Of a DNA stretch of 57,791 nt, positions 42,704-51,091 are shown piece after piece. The notes beneath the pieces were generated by a model, which saw nothing but the letters and a program-made list of their open reading frames with translations, made no database searches and was not told the DNA's origin. Made by a program: the position numbers and the translations under genes. The stretch covers positions 1 through 57,791 of the forward strand of contig JAENZQ010000025.1 of assembly GCA_016841185.1 (NCBI GenBank). The letters are read 5' to 3'. Numbering within the stretch: position 1 is the stretch's first letter; the number at the start of each line of letters is the position of its first letter. The DNA comes from Anaerovorax odorimutans (GTDB taxonomy: Bacteria; Bacillota; Clostridia; Peptostreptococcales; JAAYPU01).

Positions 42704-43282
42704 TTATTTCAAAAAATAGTTATAATTACTTTTTTTGTTGTATTAGAATTCATGAAATACTTAAGATATTATCGATTGTAAATTTGTTAATTATGGTATA
42801 TAATTCATTTTAAGATTATGTATTATAGAATATACACATTTGCTGTACGGGTGTTTTTTGTAACGAAATCACTCATTTCTTTGTGAAACATCAAAGGAAC
42901 TATAGTCACTTCTTTGATCACACCTACTAATACCGATCATTTTTATAATCTTGTAAAAGACTTCCAATTAAACAATCTGGTTCAGTCTGCTATATCAGAA
43001 ATCCTTAGTGTTCACTGTGAATTATCATCAGGATAAATTCAGTATTTTTGTTGTACAAAAAGAAGCCATTTCTGTGCTGAAACCAGAATGATTCCAAAGA
43101 TTTGGCACAAATTATTTCATTCAAGGCCTTTTTTCAATTGTGTATCCTTCGGGTTTGTATTCTCGTCAGTGTACCTGAAATGTACCCGATGAATACATGG
43201 CAGAAAAAGACTGGATTAATGCCACTAAAATCTATAGTCTATTCTGTCGGATTATTTCTATAGTCAAAAAGGAGTTAGGAAA

Positions 43283-44698
43283 ATGGATGTTAAAATCGAG
43301 AAAAAGAAAATGCTGAAGATGCCTCATGCATATGCGATCATGATTTTTATAATCATAATTATGTGCTTGCTTACATTTATTATACCGGCGGGAACATTTG
43401 AACGTGTGTATGACGAGGAACTGGATCGGGAGCTGGTTGTGGCAGGGACATATTTACAATTAGATGAATCCAGTCCGGTAGGGCCCTGGGGATTTTTCAT
43501 TTCACTCTATTCAGGTGTGGTTGAGTCGGCAGAAATCATTTTTTTCATCGTTTTTGCGACAGCTTATGCAATGCTGTTACAAAAGACGGGTACACTCAAT
43601 GCAATGGTCGGTGCGATGCTCAGAAAGCTCGGCAATAAGGATGTCCTGATGATTCCTATTTTTATGGTGTTGTTTGGATTGGCGGGTACATCCTTTGGCA
43701 TGTATGAGGAAACTTATGCACTGATTCCTGCATTTATGGTTATTGCGGTCACTTTGGGCTATGATCGTCTGGTTGGCGGCAGCATGGTATTTGTCGGCGT
43801 AGCAACCGGATTTGCAGCTGCTATCCTCAACCCTTTTACCATTGGCATTGCAAGTTCCATCGCGGGTATTAATCTGGTAGGTTCTTCAGTTACTCCTTTC
43901 CGCATTCTTGCTTTTATTCTGTTTGAAGCACTGGCTATTGCCTATACTATGAGATATGCTATCCGGATTAAAAAGGATCCGACCAAATCCTTTCTTTACG
44001 GGACAGAAGAGCCGCTGCTTAAAAGCAAGGACGTGAAAAGCCGTGATGAGGTCATGCAGTTGGAATTTACCCTTCAACAGAAGTTTACTTTAGGCGGTTT
44101 TATACTTCTGATTATATTAATGGGTGTGACCTGTGGTGTTTGGGGATGGTATCTGTATGAATTGGCTGCTTTGTTTATTGTTTTTTTTCTTGTTACTTCT
44201 ATTATTAACGGCTACAGCGTCAATAAAATTTGTGAAACCTTTGTGGAAGCAGCCGAAGCTGCTATGTTTGGCGCACTGCTGGTGGGTTTTGCCCGCTCCA
44301 TCAACGTGGTTATGGAGAACGCAAATATTATTGATACTTGTGTTAATGCTATTGCCGGCGTCGTTTCTTCACTGCCTAAGGGGCTGTCTGCCGTAGGTAT
44401 GCTGGTGGTACAGAATGCTATCAACTTTTTTATTCCTTCCGGTTCGGGTCAAGCGGTGGTTATGATGCCTATAATGGCACCTCTTTCTGATTTACTTGGG
44501 CTTTCCCGTGAACTGGCTGTTGTTTGTTATCAATTTGGTGATGGGTTTTCCAATATGTTCTGGCCTACTGCTGTGGCAACTGAATGCGGAATCATGGGCA
44601 TTGCCATGGACAAGTGGTACAAATACATTGGCCCATTGTTCGGTATGATGTTTGTTCTTCAGGCAATACTCGTTACCATTGGTGTGGCTGTCCTTTGA
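43283..44698 (+). CDS. YfcC / C4-dicarboxylate anaerobic carrier family permease
   Basis: This 471-aa membrane protein has about 11-12 helices. It is of the YfcC/ArcD-like family, whose members move dicarboxylates or exchange basic amino acids such as arginine and ornithine. Visible blocks are MPHAYAIMIFIIIIMCLLTF, FIIPAGTFERV, AGTSFGMYEETYALIPAF, NPFTIGIASSIAGI and NFFIPSGSGQAVVMMPIMAP. AAAAAGGAG precedes ATG 43283. It stands alone between IS debris and a REP-like repeat. Given the decarboxylase operon nearby it may export a product or import its substrate, but this is only inferred. Confidence 0.88.
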   Translation: MDVKIEKKKMLKMPHAYAIMIFIIIIMCLLTFIIPAGTFERVYDEELDRELVVAGTYLQLDESSPVGPWGFFISLYSGVVESAEIIFFIVFATAYAMLLQKTGTLNAMVGAMLRKLGNKDVLMIPIFMVLFGLAGTSFGMYEETYALIPAFMVIAVTLGYDRLVGGSMVFVGVATGFAAAILNPFTIGIASSIAGINLVGSSVTPFRILAFILFEALAIAYTMRYAIRIKKDPTKSFLYGTEEPLLKSKDVKSRDEVMQLEFTLQQKFTLGGFILLIILMGVTCGVWGWYLYELAALFIVFFLVTSIINGYSVNKICETFVEAAEAAMFGALLVGFARSINVVMENANIIDTCVNAIAGVVSSLPKGLSAVGMLVVQNAINFFIPSGSGQAVVMMPIMAPLSDLLGLSRELAVVCYQFGDGFSNMFWPTAVATECGIMGIAMDKWYKYIGPLFGMMFVLQAILVTIGVAVL

Positions 44699-44767
44699 TT
44701 CTGAGAAATAATTTTTTGCAAGTACAGACGGTCAGTGATGTGGCAATTGACCGAGTGTGAATTTTGT

Positions 44768-44888
44768 GAATTTTGGGGTCAGGAATTTTGGGGTCACAGG
44801 AATTTTGGGGTCAGGCTTGACAAATTGACATTAACAAATTGACAGAATGTAAAAAAAACTTGTTTGTCAATTTGTCAAGCCTGACCCC
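44768..44888. repeat. REP-like element with tandem GAATTTTGGGGTCA and long inverted repeat
   Basis: Three near-identical copies of GAATTTTGGGGTCAG lie head to tail (44768-44815). The last runs into a perfect 24-base inverted repeat (44807-44830 with 44865-44888) that starts GGGGTCAGGCTTGACAAATT. Such GGGGTCAGGC...GCCTGACCCC units occur as dispersed intergenic repeats in many bacteria. No transposase is beside it. Only one such element is in the window. Confidence 0.75.
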
Positions 44889-44936
44889 TTCAATAACTCG
44901 AAGAAAAAATTTATTTTTTTATAGATTCCATCAAGA

Positions 44937-45055
44937 GTTACAAAAAAGTAACAGATCATATCTGAAAAGTTACACTAAAAAAATAAATCAAATAATTGTT
45001 ATATATGAGACTTGTAACGCATAACAACATAATGTCTTGTCACCTAAAAGTAACG
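44937..45055 (+). promoter_or_regulatory. Candidate enhancer region with repeated GTTAC/GTAAC
   Basis: Five GTTAC or GTAAC pentamers occur in about 120 bases (44937, 44948, 44969, 45014, 45050). Three of them sit in AAAAGTWAC direct copies, and CAGATCATATCTG, a near palindrome, lies at 44952-44964. The cluster lies about 75-190 bases upstream of the -24 box, the expected range for an NtrC-type activator. The rest of this gap has no gene. Confidence 0.5.
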
Positions 45056-45087
45056 ATTAAATTTGATTTCATTCGTGATCATTAAAG

Positions 45088-45113
45088 AAAAACGTTCATT
45101 TTTGAACGTTTTT
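45088..45113. terminator. Hairpin just upstream of the sigma-54 promoter
   Basis: Perfect 11-base arms (AAAAACGTTCA and its complement) enclose TTTT, followed by TTT. It looks like an intrinsic terminator that insulates the promoter from upstream reading, though an operator role is possible. Confidence 0.6.
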
Positions 45114-45128
45114 TTAATTGCTTTAGTT

Positions 45129-45143
45129 TGGCATATCGCTTGC
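45129..45143 (+). promoter_or_regulatory. Sigma-54 (-24/-12) promoter of the decarboxylase operon
   Basis: TGGCATATCGCTTGC has the TGGCA and TTGC boxes with GG and GC exactly 10 bases apart. The start site would be near 45155, leaving a leader of about 97 bases before the first gene. Confidence 0.8.
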
Positions 45144-45251
45144 GATTTATACAGATGATCTGAAAACCCTTGCTGAAACGATTTAGAAAGGAGATGAAAA
45201 TCAGAAATCTGACAGAAATGGCAGGAGGGCGATAAGGAAGGAGGAGCTTAA

Positions 45252-46676
45252 ATGCTTAATACAAAAATCAGTGTCTTGGAGTCACTAAACGGTCATCTAT
45301 ATATGGATGGCTTGGATTTGGTCCAACTGGCAGAGAAATATGAAACCCCGCTCTATGTTTTTTCAGAGCGCAGGCTAAAGGAAAATATCAATGAAATCTT
45401 ATCATCTTTTAGAAAATATCATCCTAATACATCGCTGCATTATGCAGCTAAATGCGAATCTACTATTGCCAATCTTCAGATCATTCTTGAAGGCGGAAGC
45501 GATATTGAGGTCAACTCCGGCGGGGAACTTTATAAAGCCTTTTATGCCGGAGCAAAAGGAAATCAAATCGTATTCAACGGTGTAGGCAAAACAGTATCAG
45601 AAATTGAATATGCCATTAACTCGGAAATCAAATCCATTAATGTCGATTCGGAATTTGAACTGGAAAGGACCATTGAAGCTGCCCGAAAACTCAAAAAAAA
45701 GGCAAATGTAACCATTAGAATTGTGCCCGAAGTGTCGACAGGGGTTGTCAAGGGAAATGAAACAGGGACTCATGAATCCAAATTCGGCATCCTGCTGGAT
45801 AATCTTGAAGATGTCATTAAAAAAGCAACAGAACACAGAGAAGCACTAAATGTGCTTGGATATCATTTTCATATCGGAACACAAACCTATGATCTTCAAT
45901 CCTTTGTTGATGCATTTATAGTGATGCTTCAGATATCTGTGGATATTTATAAAACAACCGGATTCAAACCTCGTATTCTTAATATCGGCGGAGGATTACC
46001 GGTTCCACACTACATTGATGTTGCTGCATCACAGTATATGCCGCCCAATATTTATCTGATGCTTAAAGGAGATTTGACTATTGAACAGATAGCAAAAAGC
46101 ATTTGTTTACAACTGAAAGCTGATAAAGTAGGCGCCTGGGCCGGAAAAGAATATGAAAAGTTTTTCGATGAATGTGAATTAATCTTAGAGTCCGGCAGAA
46201 AAGTCGTTGCTGATGCGGCAGTTCTTCTGTCACGAGTGGAAAATAAGAAATATCGAGACAATACCGGTGAGGATTGGATCACTGTGGATGCGGGATTCAA
46301 TACCCTGATGGAAGTTAAGACTTATTTTTGGTACTACCATATGGTCTGTGCCAACAGGACCGATGAATATCACGGTAAAGATTTTAAAGTTGGCGGACCT
46401 TGCTGCGATTCCGGTGACGTATATTTCGATATCGACAGTCATATCAATCTGCCGGATTACAGAAAGCTGCCTTGCAGTACGGGACCGGGAGACATTATTG
46501 CTATGCTGAATGTTGGTGCTTACGGCACGCCGAATATGTCAAATTACAACGGCAGACCAAAAGCAGGAATCCTTTTGATTCATGAAAACGGAGAAGTTTC
46601 GGTAAGCAAAAGAGCAGAAACCTATGCGGATCTTGTCACTACCGAAACAAGGATAAAAGAGATAAGAAAAGGATAA
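45252..46676 (+). CDS. PLP-dependent fold-III decarboxylase (DapDC/ODC-like)
   Basis: This 474-aa enzyme of the alanine-racemase-like fold III group contains diaminopimelate, ornithine and arginine decarboxylases. The PLP Lys is Lys67 in HYAAKCES. HFHIGTQTYD, NIGGGLP, ILESGRKVVADAAVLLSRV and the active-site CDSGD in GGPCCDSGDVYF are in place. It is longer than normal LysA because of an insert around residues 250-300. With lysine genes absent nearby and a sigma-54 promoter in front, a catabolic decarboxylase acting on an unidentified amino acid is more likely than lysine synthesis. First gene of the six-gene operon. Confidence 0.85.
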   Translation: MLNTKISVLESLNGHLYMDGLDLVQLAEKYETPLYVFSERRLKENINEILSSFRKYHPNTSLHYAAKCESTIANLQIILEGGSDIEVNSGGELYKAFYAGAKGNQIVFNGVGKTVSEIEYAINSEIKSINVDSEFELERTIEAARKLKKKANVTIRIVPEVSTGVVKGNETGTHESKFGILLDNLEDVIKKATEHREALNVLGYHFHIGTQTYDLQSFVDAFIVMLQISVDIYKTTGFKPRILNIGGGLPVPHYIDVAASQYMPPNIYLMLKGDLTIEQIAKSICLQLKADKVGAWAGKEYEKFFDECELILESGRKVVADAAVLLSRVENKKYRDNTGEDWITVDAGFNTLMEVKTYFWYYHMVCANRTDEYHGKDFKVGGPCCDSGDVYFDIDSHINLPDYRKLPCSTGPGDIIAMLNVGAYGTPNMSNYNGRPKAGILLIHENGEVSVSKRAETYADLVTTETRIKEIRKG

Positions 46677-46719
46677 GGACTTTAATCAATTTATTATTTT
46701 AGAAAGCGAGGTACAAAAT

Positions 46720-48099
46720 ATGTCGGATAATCAAATTAGAATAAAGGAAGTAGAACCACTGCGTAATATGGGCTTCTGGATGATCTGGGCCGTTGGCGTA
46801 GGAGCAGTTGTCGGAGACGGCATTTTCCTGCTTCTAGGAGCAGGGATACAGGAGGCAGGACCCAGTGCAGTTTGGGGATTCCTTTTTGCAGGATTAGTTC
46901 AGATGTGTTTAATGGTTGCCCTTGGGGAAGTGGCCGTAGGTATGCCGAATGCCGGTGCCATGTCGGTCTGGGTCGAACGGTATATGGGTAAAGGCTTCGG
47001 CCTTTTATCGGGAATGACATTTTCAGTTGGATGGGTAGTCCTGGGAGGGTCTATCAGTATTGCACTCGGCAGGTTTACCTGTTACTGGTTTCCATCCATC
47101 GACTTAGAGACAGGGACCATTGTTTTTGCTTTATTGTTATTTTCTGTTTTTTGTCTGATGAATATTCTGGGAACAGCTATTGCTGCTAAAGGTCAGCTGG
47201 TATTTGTAATTTTACTGGTAGGTATTATGGCAGTATTCGGGATACTTGGGGTTATGAAAATCGATACTGCAAATTTTACTCCCTGGATGCCCAATGGAAT
47301 AGCCGGTTTGATTGCAACGATCCCTATGGGAACCTATGCTTATATGGGAGCAGTCTGCATTGCTACTTCAGGATCTGAATGCAGGGACCCGAGAGATCTC
47401 GGTAAAGCACTTGTATGGTCCAGCATTACATTTCTTGTTATGTATACACTCGATATGCTGGTCGTAGTGGGTGTTATTCCCTGGGAGCAGATTTCTATGG
47501 ATATATCCCCGTTTACACAGGCTGCTGAAGTGACCTTTGGGTACGCAGGAGGCTTTATCCTCAATATTGCCGCATGGCTTGCAGCCGGAACTTGTCTCAT
47601 CATGGGTACGATATATACGCCATCTCGTATATTTTATCAAATGGCAAAGGAAGGCTATCTGCCTAAGCTCTTCGGTGAATTGAATTCTAAAACCAGAACG
47701 CCTATAAAGGGGATCATCGTTATTTGGATCATCGGGACCATCTTTATTCTGCTTGGATATTTTGATGCAACGGGCTTATATGTGGTTATGTGCAATCAGG
47801 CAGTAATCGCCTGGATGGTTTCATGGGGCCTTGCACTTCTGGCTGCCATAAAATTCAGAAAGGAAATGGGAGCAGAAAGAATCAGAAACGAAGTGGGCTG
47901 GAAGCAGCCGCTATATCCTTTATTCCCTGCTATAGCATTTTTAGGCTGTATATATGTATTGTACCTGTCATTTTATGACTGGGTCCAGTTTGTCAGCGTA
48001 GCCGTTTGGATGGGAATTTACTTGATTTGGTATCATGGCTCAATAAAGAAAAAAATTAAAAATGGTATCATCAAACCTACGGAATTCAAAAAACTCTGA
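46720..48099 (+). CDS. APC-family amino acid permease
   Basis: This 459-aa carrier with about 12 helices is of the amino acid/polyamine/organocation superfamily. GFWMIWAVGVGAVVGDGIFL is the typical helix 1, with the later blocks FLFAGLVQMCLMVALGEVAV and ATIPMGTYAYMGAVCIATSGSE. It lies 43 bases after the decarboxylase gene and 35 bases before an aminotransferase gene, so it probably imports the substrate or exchanges it for a decarboxylated product. Confidence 0.92.
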   Translation: MSDNQIRIKEVEPLRNMGFWMIWAVGVGAVVGDGIFLLLGAGIQEAGPSAVWGFLFAGLVQMCLMVALGEVAVGMPNAGAMSVWVERYMGKGFGLLSGMTFSVGWVVLGGSISIALGRFTCYWFPSIDLETGTIVFALLLFSVFCLMNILGTAIAAKGQLVFVILLVGIMAVFGILGVMKIDTANFTPWMPNGIAGLIATIPMGTYAYMGAVCIATSGSECRDPRDLGKALVWSSITFLVMYTLDMLVVVGVIPWEQISMDISPFTQAAEVTFGYAGGFILNIAAWLAAGTCLIMGTIYTPSRIFYQMAKEGYLPKLFGELNSKTRTPIKGIIVIWIIGTIFILLGYFDATGLYVVMCNQAVIAWMVSWGLALLAAIKFRKEMGAERIRNEVGWKQPLYPLFPAIAFLGCIYVLYLSFYDWVQFVSVAVWMGIYLIWYHGSIKKKIKNGIIKPTEFKKL

Positions 48100-48134
48100 T
48101 TTAGTAGCTTAGATCTAAGAAAGAGGGAAATGTA

Positions 48135-49481
48135 ATGGGTATAAATGAGCGCTTGCTAAAAAGGGACAGAGAAGCCTTGTCAGATGTTATGAAACTCAGA
48201 TTCTACCCGCTGATAGCGGTATCTGGAAAAGGCTCTGTTATAAAGGACTTAGAGGGTAAGGAGTATCTCGACCTGAATGCAGGATGGGCAGTGGCCAATA
48301 CAGGCTACTGCCATCCAAAAATCGCCGGGGTAGTTCGTGAACAGATGGAAAAACTCAGTTTCAACTCACTGATTTCAGTAATGAATGAGTCTAGCATCAA
48401 TCTGTCAGAGAAACTGATTGAGCTGACTCCTGGTAAGTTTCAAAAAAAAGTTTGGTTTGGACATTCCGGTTCAGACGCAAATGAATGTATTGCCAAAATT
48501 GTTCCTCTTGCCAGTGGTAAACCAAGAATCATAACTTTTGTCGGGTCCTATCATGGTCAGACCATGGGTTCCTATGCTATGTCAGGCCATCCGGCACAAA
48601 GTAAATTTATTGGAAGCGGAAATATCACCAAAATACCATATCCCTATTGTTACCGCTGTGCATTTAAGAAGGAGCATCCCGGCTGTGATTTGTTTTGTTT
48701 AAAATACCTGGAGGAACATATTTTAAAATCTGTTTGCCCGGCTGATCAGACTGCGGCTATTGTAATCGAAGCCATTCAAAGTGATGGAGGCGATGTGGTA
48801 CCACCGCAAGGATACTTACAGGGGTTACAGGATATTTGCAGAAAGAATAATATTTTTTTGATCCTGGACGAAGTAAAGGTAGGATTTGGAAGGACAGGAA
48901 GGTTTTTTGGATTTGAAAACTGGGGAATTGTACCGGATGTAGTGATTATGGGAAAACCTATTGCTTCAGGCTTGCCGTTAAGTGCTGTAGTCGGTCGTAA
49001 AGAAATAATGGATTGTGGTGTTGCGCTTCATATGTTTACAACTGCCGGTAATCCGGTAGCCTGTACGGCAGGCCTTAAAACCATCGAGATACTTAAAAAT
49101 GAAAAACTGATAGAGAATGCAAAAAATATCGGAGATTATATGTTGAAAGCATTTAAATCCATGCATAGAAAATATGCTGTAATCGGTGATGTAAGGGGAA
49201 AGGGATTGATTATAGGTATTGAGCTGGTCAAGAATAGGGAAACCAGAGAGCCTGCAGACCAATTCGCCGCCCTTGTTGCATATCGTGCATATGAGTTGGG
49301 TGTGCTGTTTTATTATGCAGGTATCCATTCCAATGTTCTGGAGCTGACACCACCTCTGACATTAACATATGATGAGGCGGATAAAGCTATCAAAGTGATC
49401 CGGCAGGCGATAGAGGATGTTATGGATCATAAAGTTGACCCCGCAAAGATTGAAGCGTTTGCAGGATGGGCGTGTAATTAG
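48135..49481 (+). CDS. Class III PLP-dependent aminotransferase (or racemase)
   Basis: The 448-aa class III enzyme has the motif LILDEVKVGFGRTG (Asp about 244) and the PLP Lys in MGKPIASGLPLSAVV (about 274). GHSGSDANECIAKI and FVGSYHGQTMGSYAMSG are typical. A cysteine-rich insert, YCYRCAFKKEHPGCDLFC (about 171-188), has four Cys that could bind a metal, a pattern I know from archaeal omega-aminotransferases and amino-acid racemases of this class. So it could transaminate an omega-amino group or racemise an amino acid. Third gene of the operon, 15 bases before the next. Confidence 0.9.
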   Translation: MGINERLLKRDREALSDVMKLRFYPLIAVSGKGSVIKDLEGKEYLDLNAGWAVANTGYCHPKIAGVVREQMEKLSFNSLISVMNESSINLSEKLIELTPGKFQKKVWFGHSGSDANECIAKIVPLASGKPRIITFVGSYHGQTMGSYAMSGHPAQSKFIGSGNITKIPYPYCYRCAFKKEHPGCDLFCLKYLEEHILKSVCPADQTAAIVIEAIQSDGGDVVPPQGYLQGLQDICRKNNIFLILDEVKVGFGRTGRFFGFENWGIVPDVVIMGKPIASGLPLSAVVGRKEIMDCGVALHMFTTAGNPVACTAGLKTIEILKNEKLIENAKNIGDYMLKAFKSMHRKYAVIGDVRGKGLIIGIELVKNRETREPADQFAALVAYRAYELGVLFYYAGIHSNVLELTPPLTLTYDEADKAIKVIRQAIEDVMDHKVDPAKIEAFAGWACN

Positions 49482-49496
49482 ATAGGAGGAATTAAA

Positions 49497-50390
49497 ATGA
49501 GAATTGAAAAAGATAAATATATCAATGTAATGGATAAAAATAATACACCGGTTGCATATTGTGATCTCCCGGTAGCTTTAATTTTTGAAACTCAGGATTG
49601 TTTTTCCGGCACAATAAAAAGCGAAACGGATACTGTTGAAAAGTTAGATTACAGCGTACTTAATCCTGCCACCGGACCGGTATATTTTAACGGTGTAAGA
49701 CCCGGAGATGTAATAGAAATAAAAATAAAAAGGATTTCCTGCGATTCCCCGGGATGTACGATGTGCGTGCCAACGGAAGGATTGTTAGGGGATCTGGTTA
49801 AAAAATCTGTTACAAAAATTTATCACTTCGAAAATAATATACTCACCCTTAGTGACGATCTTAAGTTAAAACTGGAACCAATGGTTGGTGTCATGGGATT
49901 AGCGCCGAAAGATGAAGGAATCGGAACTGTCATTCCCGGTGACCACGGTGGAAACATGGACACGACACTGCTCCGAGAAAGTTCTACGTTGTATTTACCG
50001 GTATTTGTTGAAGGAGGGCTTTTAGCAATGGGAGATCTTCATGCTGCCATGGGTGATGGCGAATCGTTCTATACAGGGCTTGAAGTATCCGGTGAAGTAG
50101 AAATTGAAGTCGATCTCAGGAGAGATTTAAAAATGGATATACCCTTTGTCAAATGTGAAGACAAATTTGCGTCCATAGCAACGGCTAAGGATGTAGATGG
50201 CGCCTTAAAGAAAGCTATGGAAAAGCTTGTGAAGTTCATTTCTGATAATAACGGTATGGATTTCTATGATGCCGGTTTTCTGTGTGGTTTGTATGGTAAT
50301 TTGGAAATCAGTCAGGTAGTGGACCCGCTGAAAACAGCCAGAATGTCAATAAAAACCGAAATACTTGAAAAACTCGGAATTTGTTTATAA
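49497..50390 (+). CDS. Acetamidase/formamidase family protein
   Basis: This 297-aa protein is of the FmdA/AmdA family, which hydrolyses formamide, acetamide or related amides to ammonia and acid. Family marks are VYFNGVRPGDVIEIKI, IPGDHGGNMDTTLLRESSTL, VFVEGGLLAMGDLHAAMGDG and the ESFYTGLEVSGEVEIEV segment. AGGAGG stands before ATG 49497. In this operon it would fit removal of an amide or formyl-amide formed from a catabolised amino compound, but no substrate is indicated by the sequence. Confidence 0.9.
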   Translation: MRIEKDKYINVMDKNNTPVAYCDLPVALIFETQDCFSGTIKSETDTVEKLDYSVLNPATGPVYFNGVRPGDVIEIKIKRISCDSPGCTMCVPTEGLLGDLVKKSVTKIYHFENNILTLSDDLKLKLEPMVGVMGLAPKDEGIGTVIPGDHGGNMDTTLLRESSTLYLPVFVEGGLLAMGDLHAAMGDGESFYTGLEVSGEVEIEVDLRRDLKMDIPFVKCEDKFASIATAKDVDGALKKAMEKLVKFISDNNGMDFYDAGFLCGLYGNLEISQVVDPLKTARMSIKTEILEKLGICL

Positions 50391-50422
50391 CAAGCTTGTT
50401 ATTAGGATCAAGGAGGGATAAA

Positions 50423-51067
50423 ATGAAAATAATAGATCTTACACATTATATATCTGAAGACATGCCTGTATATCCAGGTACCGAAGGACCAAAGCTTCAA
50501 CCTGCTAACTCTTATGAAGTCGATGGATTCAAGGAAACTCTCATGATTATGTACACCCATACAGGTACACACATGGATCCGCCCGCGCATCTTTTTAAAG
50601 GCAGAACGACTCTCGATCAATTTCCTGTTTCTCAGTTTGTGGGAAAAGCGCTGGTTATAGATTGTTCGGATCTAAACGAAGGGCAGAGGATCACCATGGC
50701 GTATGTCAACAAGAACAGGAAAAAAGCAGAGGAAGCAGAATTTCTCATATTTCGATCAGGTTGGGATAAATATTGGGGAACAGAACAATATTTTGGAGAC
50801 TATCCATATATTGATGATGAAGTTGTCGACTTCCTGATTGCAGGAAATAAAAAGGGAGTTGGTCTGGATGTTATCGGTATTGATCCGATAGCAGATGAAA
50901 ATCTAACGATTCATAAGAAATTATTCAGCAAAAATGAAATCGTAGTTATTGAAAATCTGATGAATTTGGACCTTGTGGGTAATGATCTGTTTACATTCTG
51001 TGCGTTGCCTCTGAAGCATACGGATGCTGACGGTTCTCCGATCAGGGCAGTGGCTTTGTTGGATTGA
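50423..51067 (+). CDS. Cyclase family protein (kynurenine-formamidase-like)
   Basis: This 214-aa metal-dependent hydrolase is of the cyclase family (PF04199), which includes bacterial kynurenine formamidase KynB and isatin hydrolase. The metal motif HTGTHMDPPAHLFKG (HxGTHxDxPxH) is complete, and ILTHYISEDMPVYPG-like ending DLTHYISEDMPVYPG opens the protein. GIDVIGIDPIADE-type GLDVIGIDPIADENL is also typical. ATG 50423 follows AAGGAGGG. Together with the amidase-family gene before it, it suggests hydrolysis of an N-formyl, cyclic or lactam-like intermediate. Confidence 0.9.
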   Translation: MKIIDLTHYISEDMPVYPGTEGPKLQPANSYEVDGFKETLMIMYTHTGTHMDPPAHLFKGRTTLDQFPVSQFVGKALVIDCSDLNEGQRITMAYVNKNRKKAEEAEFLIFRSGWDKYWGTEQYFGDYPYIDDEVVDFLIAGNKKGVGLDVIGIDPIADENLTIHKKLFSKNEIVVIENLMNLDLVGNDLFTFCALPLKHTDADGSPIRAVALLD

Positions 51068-51091
51068 CGCATATTATAAAGGAGGGCACTC

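Noticed and set aside
42704-43282. Hidden gene in the gap before the YfcC-family permease
   Set aside because: Only short frames without ribosome binding sites or recognisable motifs. A 40-codon stretch near 42900-43030 could be a relic but cannot be supported.
45194-45235. 14-codon leader peptide (MKIRNLTEMAGGR) before the decarboxylase gene
   Set aside because: The AAAGGAG abuts its ATG with no spacing, and no attenuator structure is visible.
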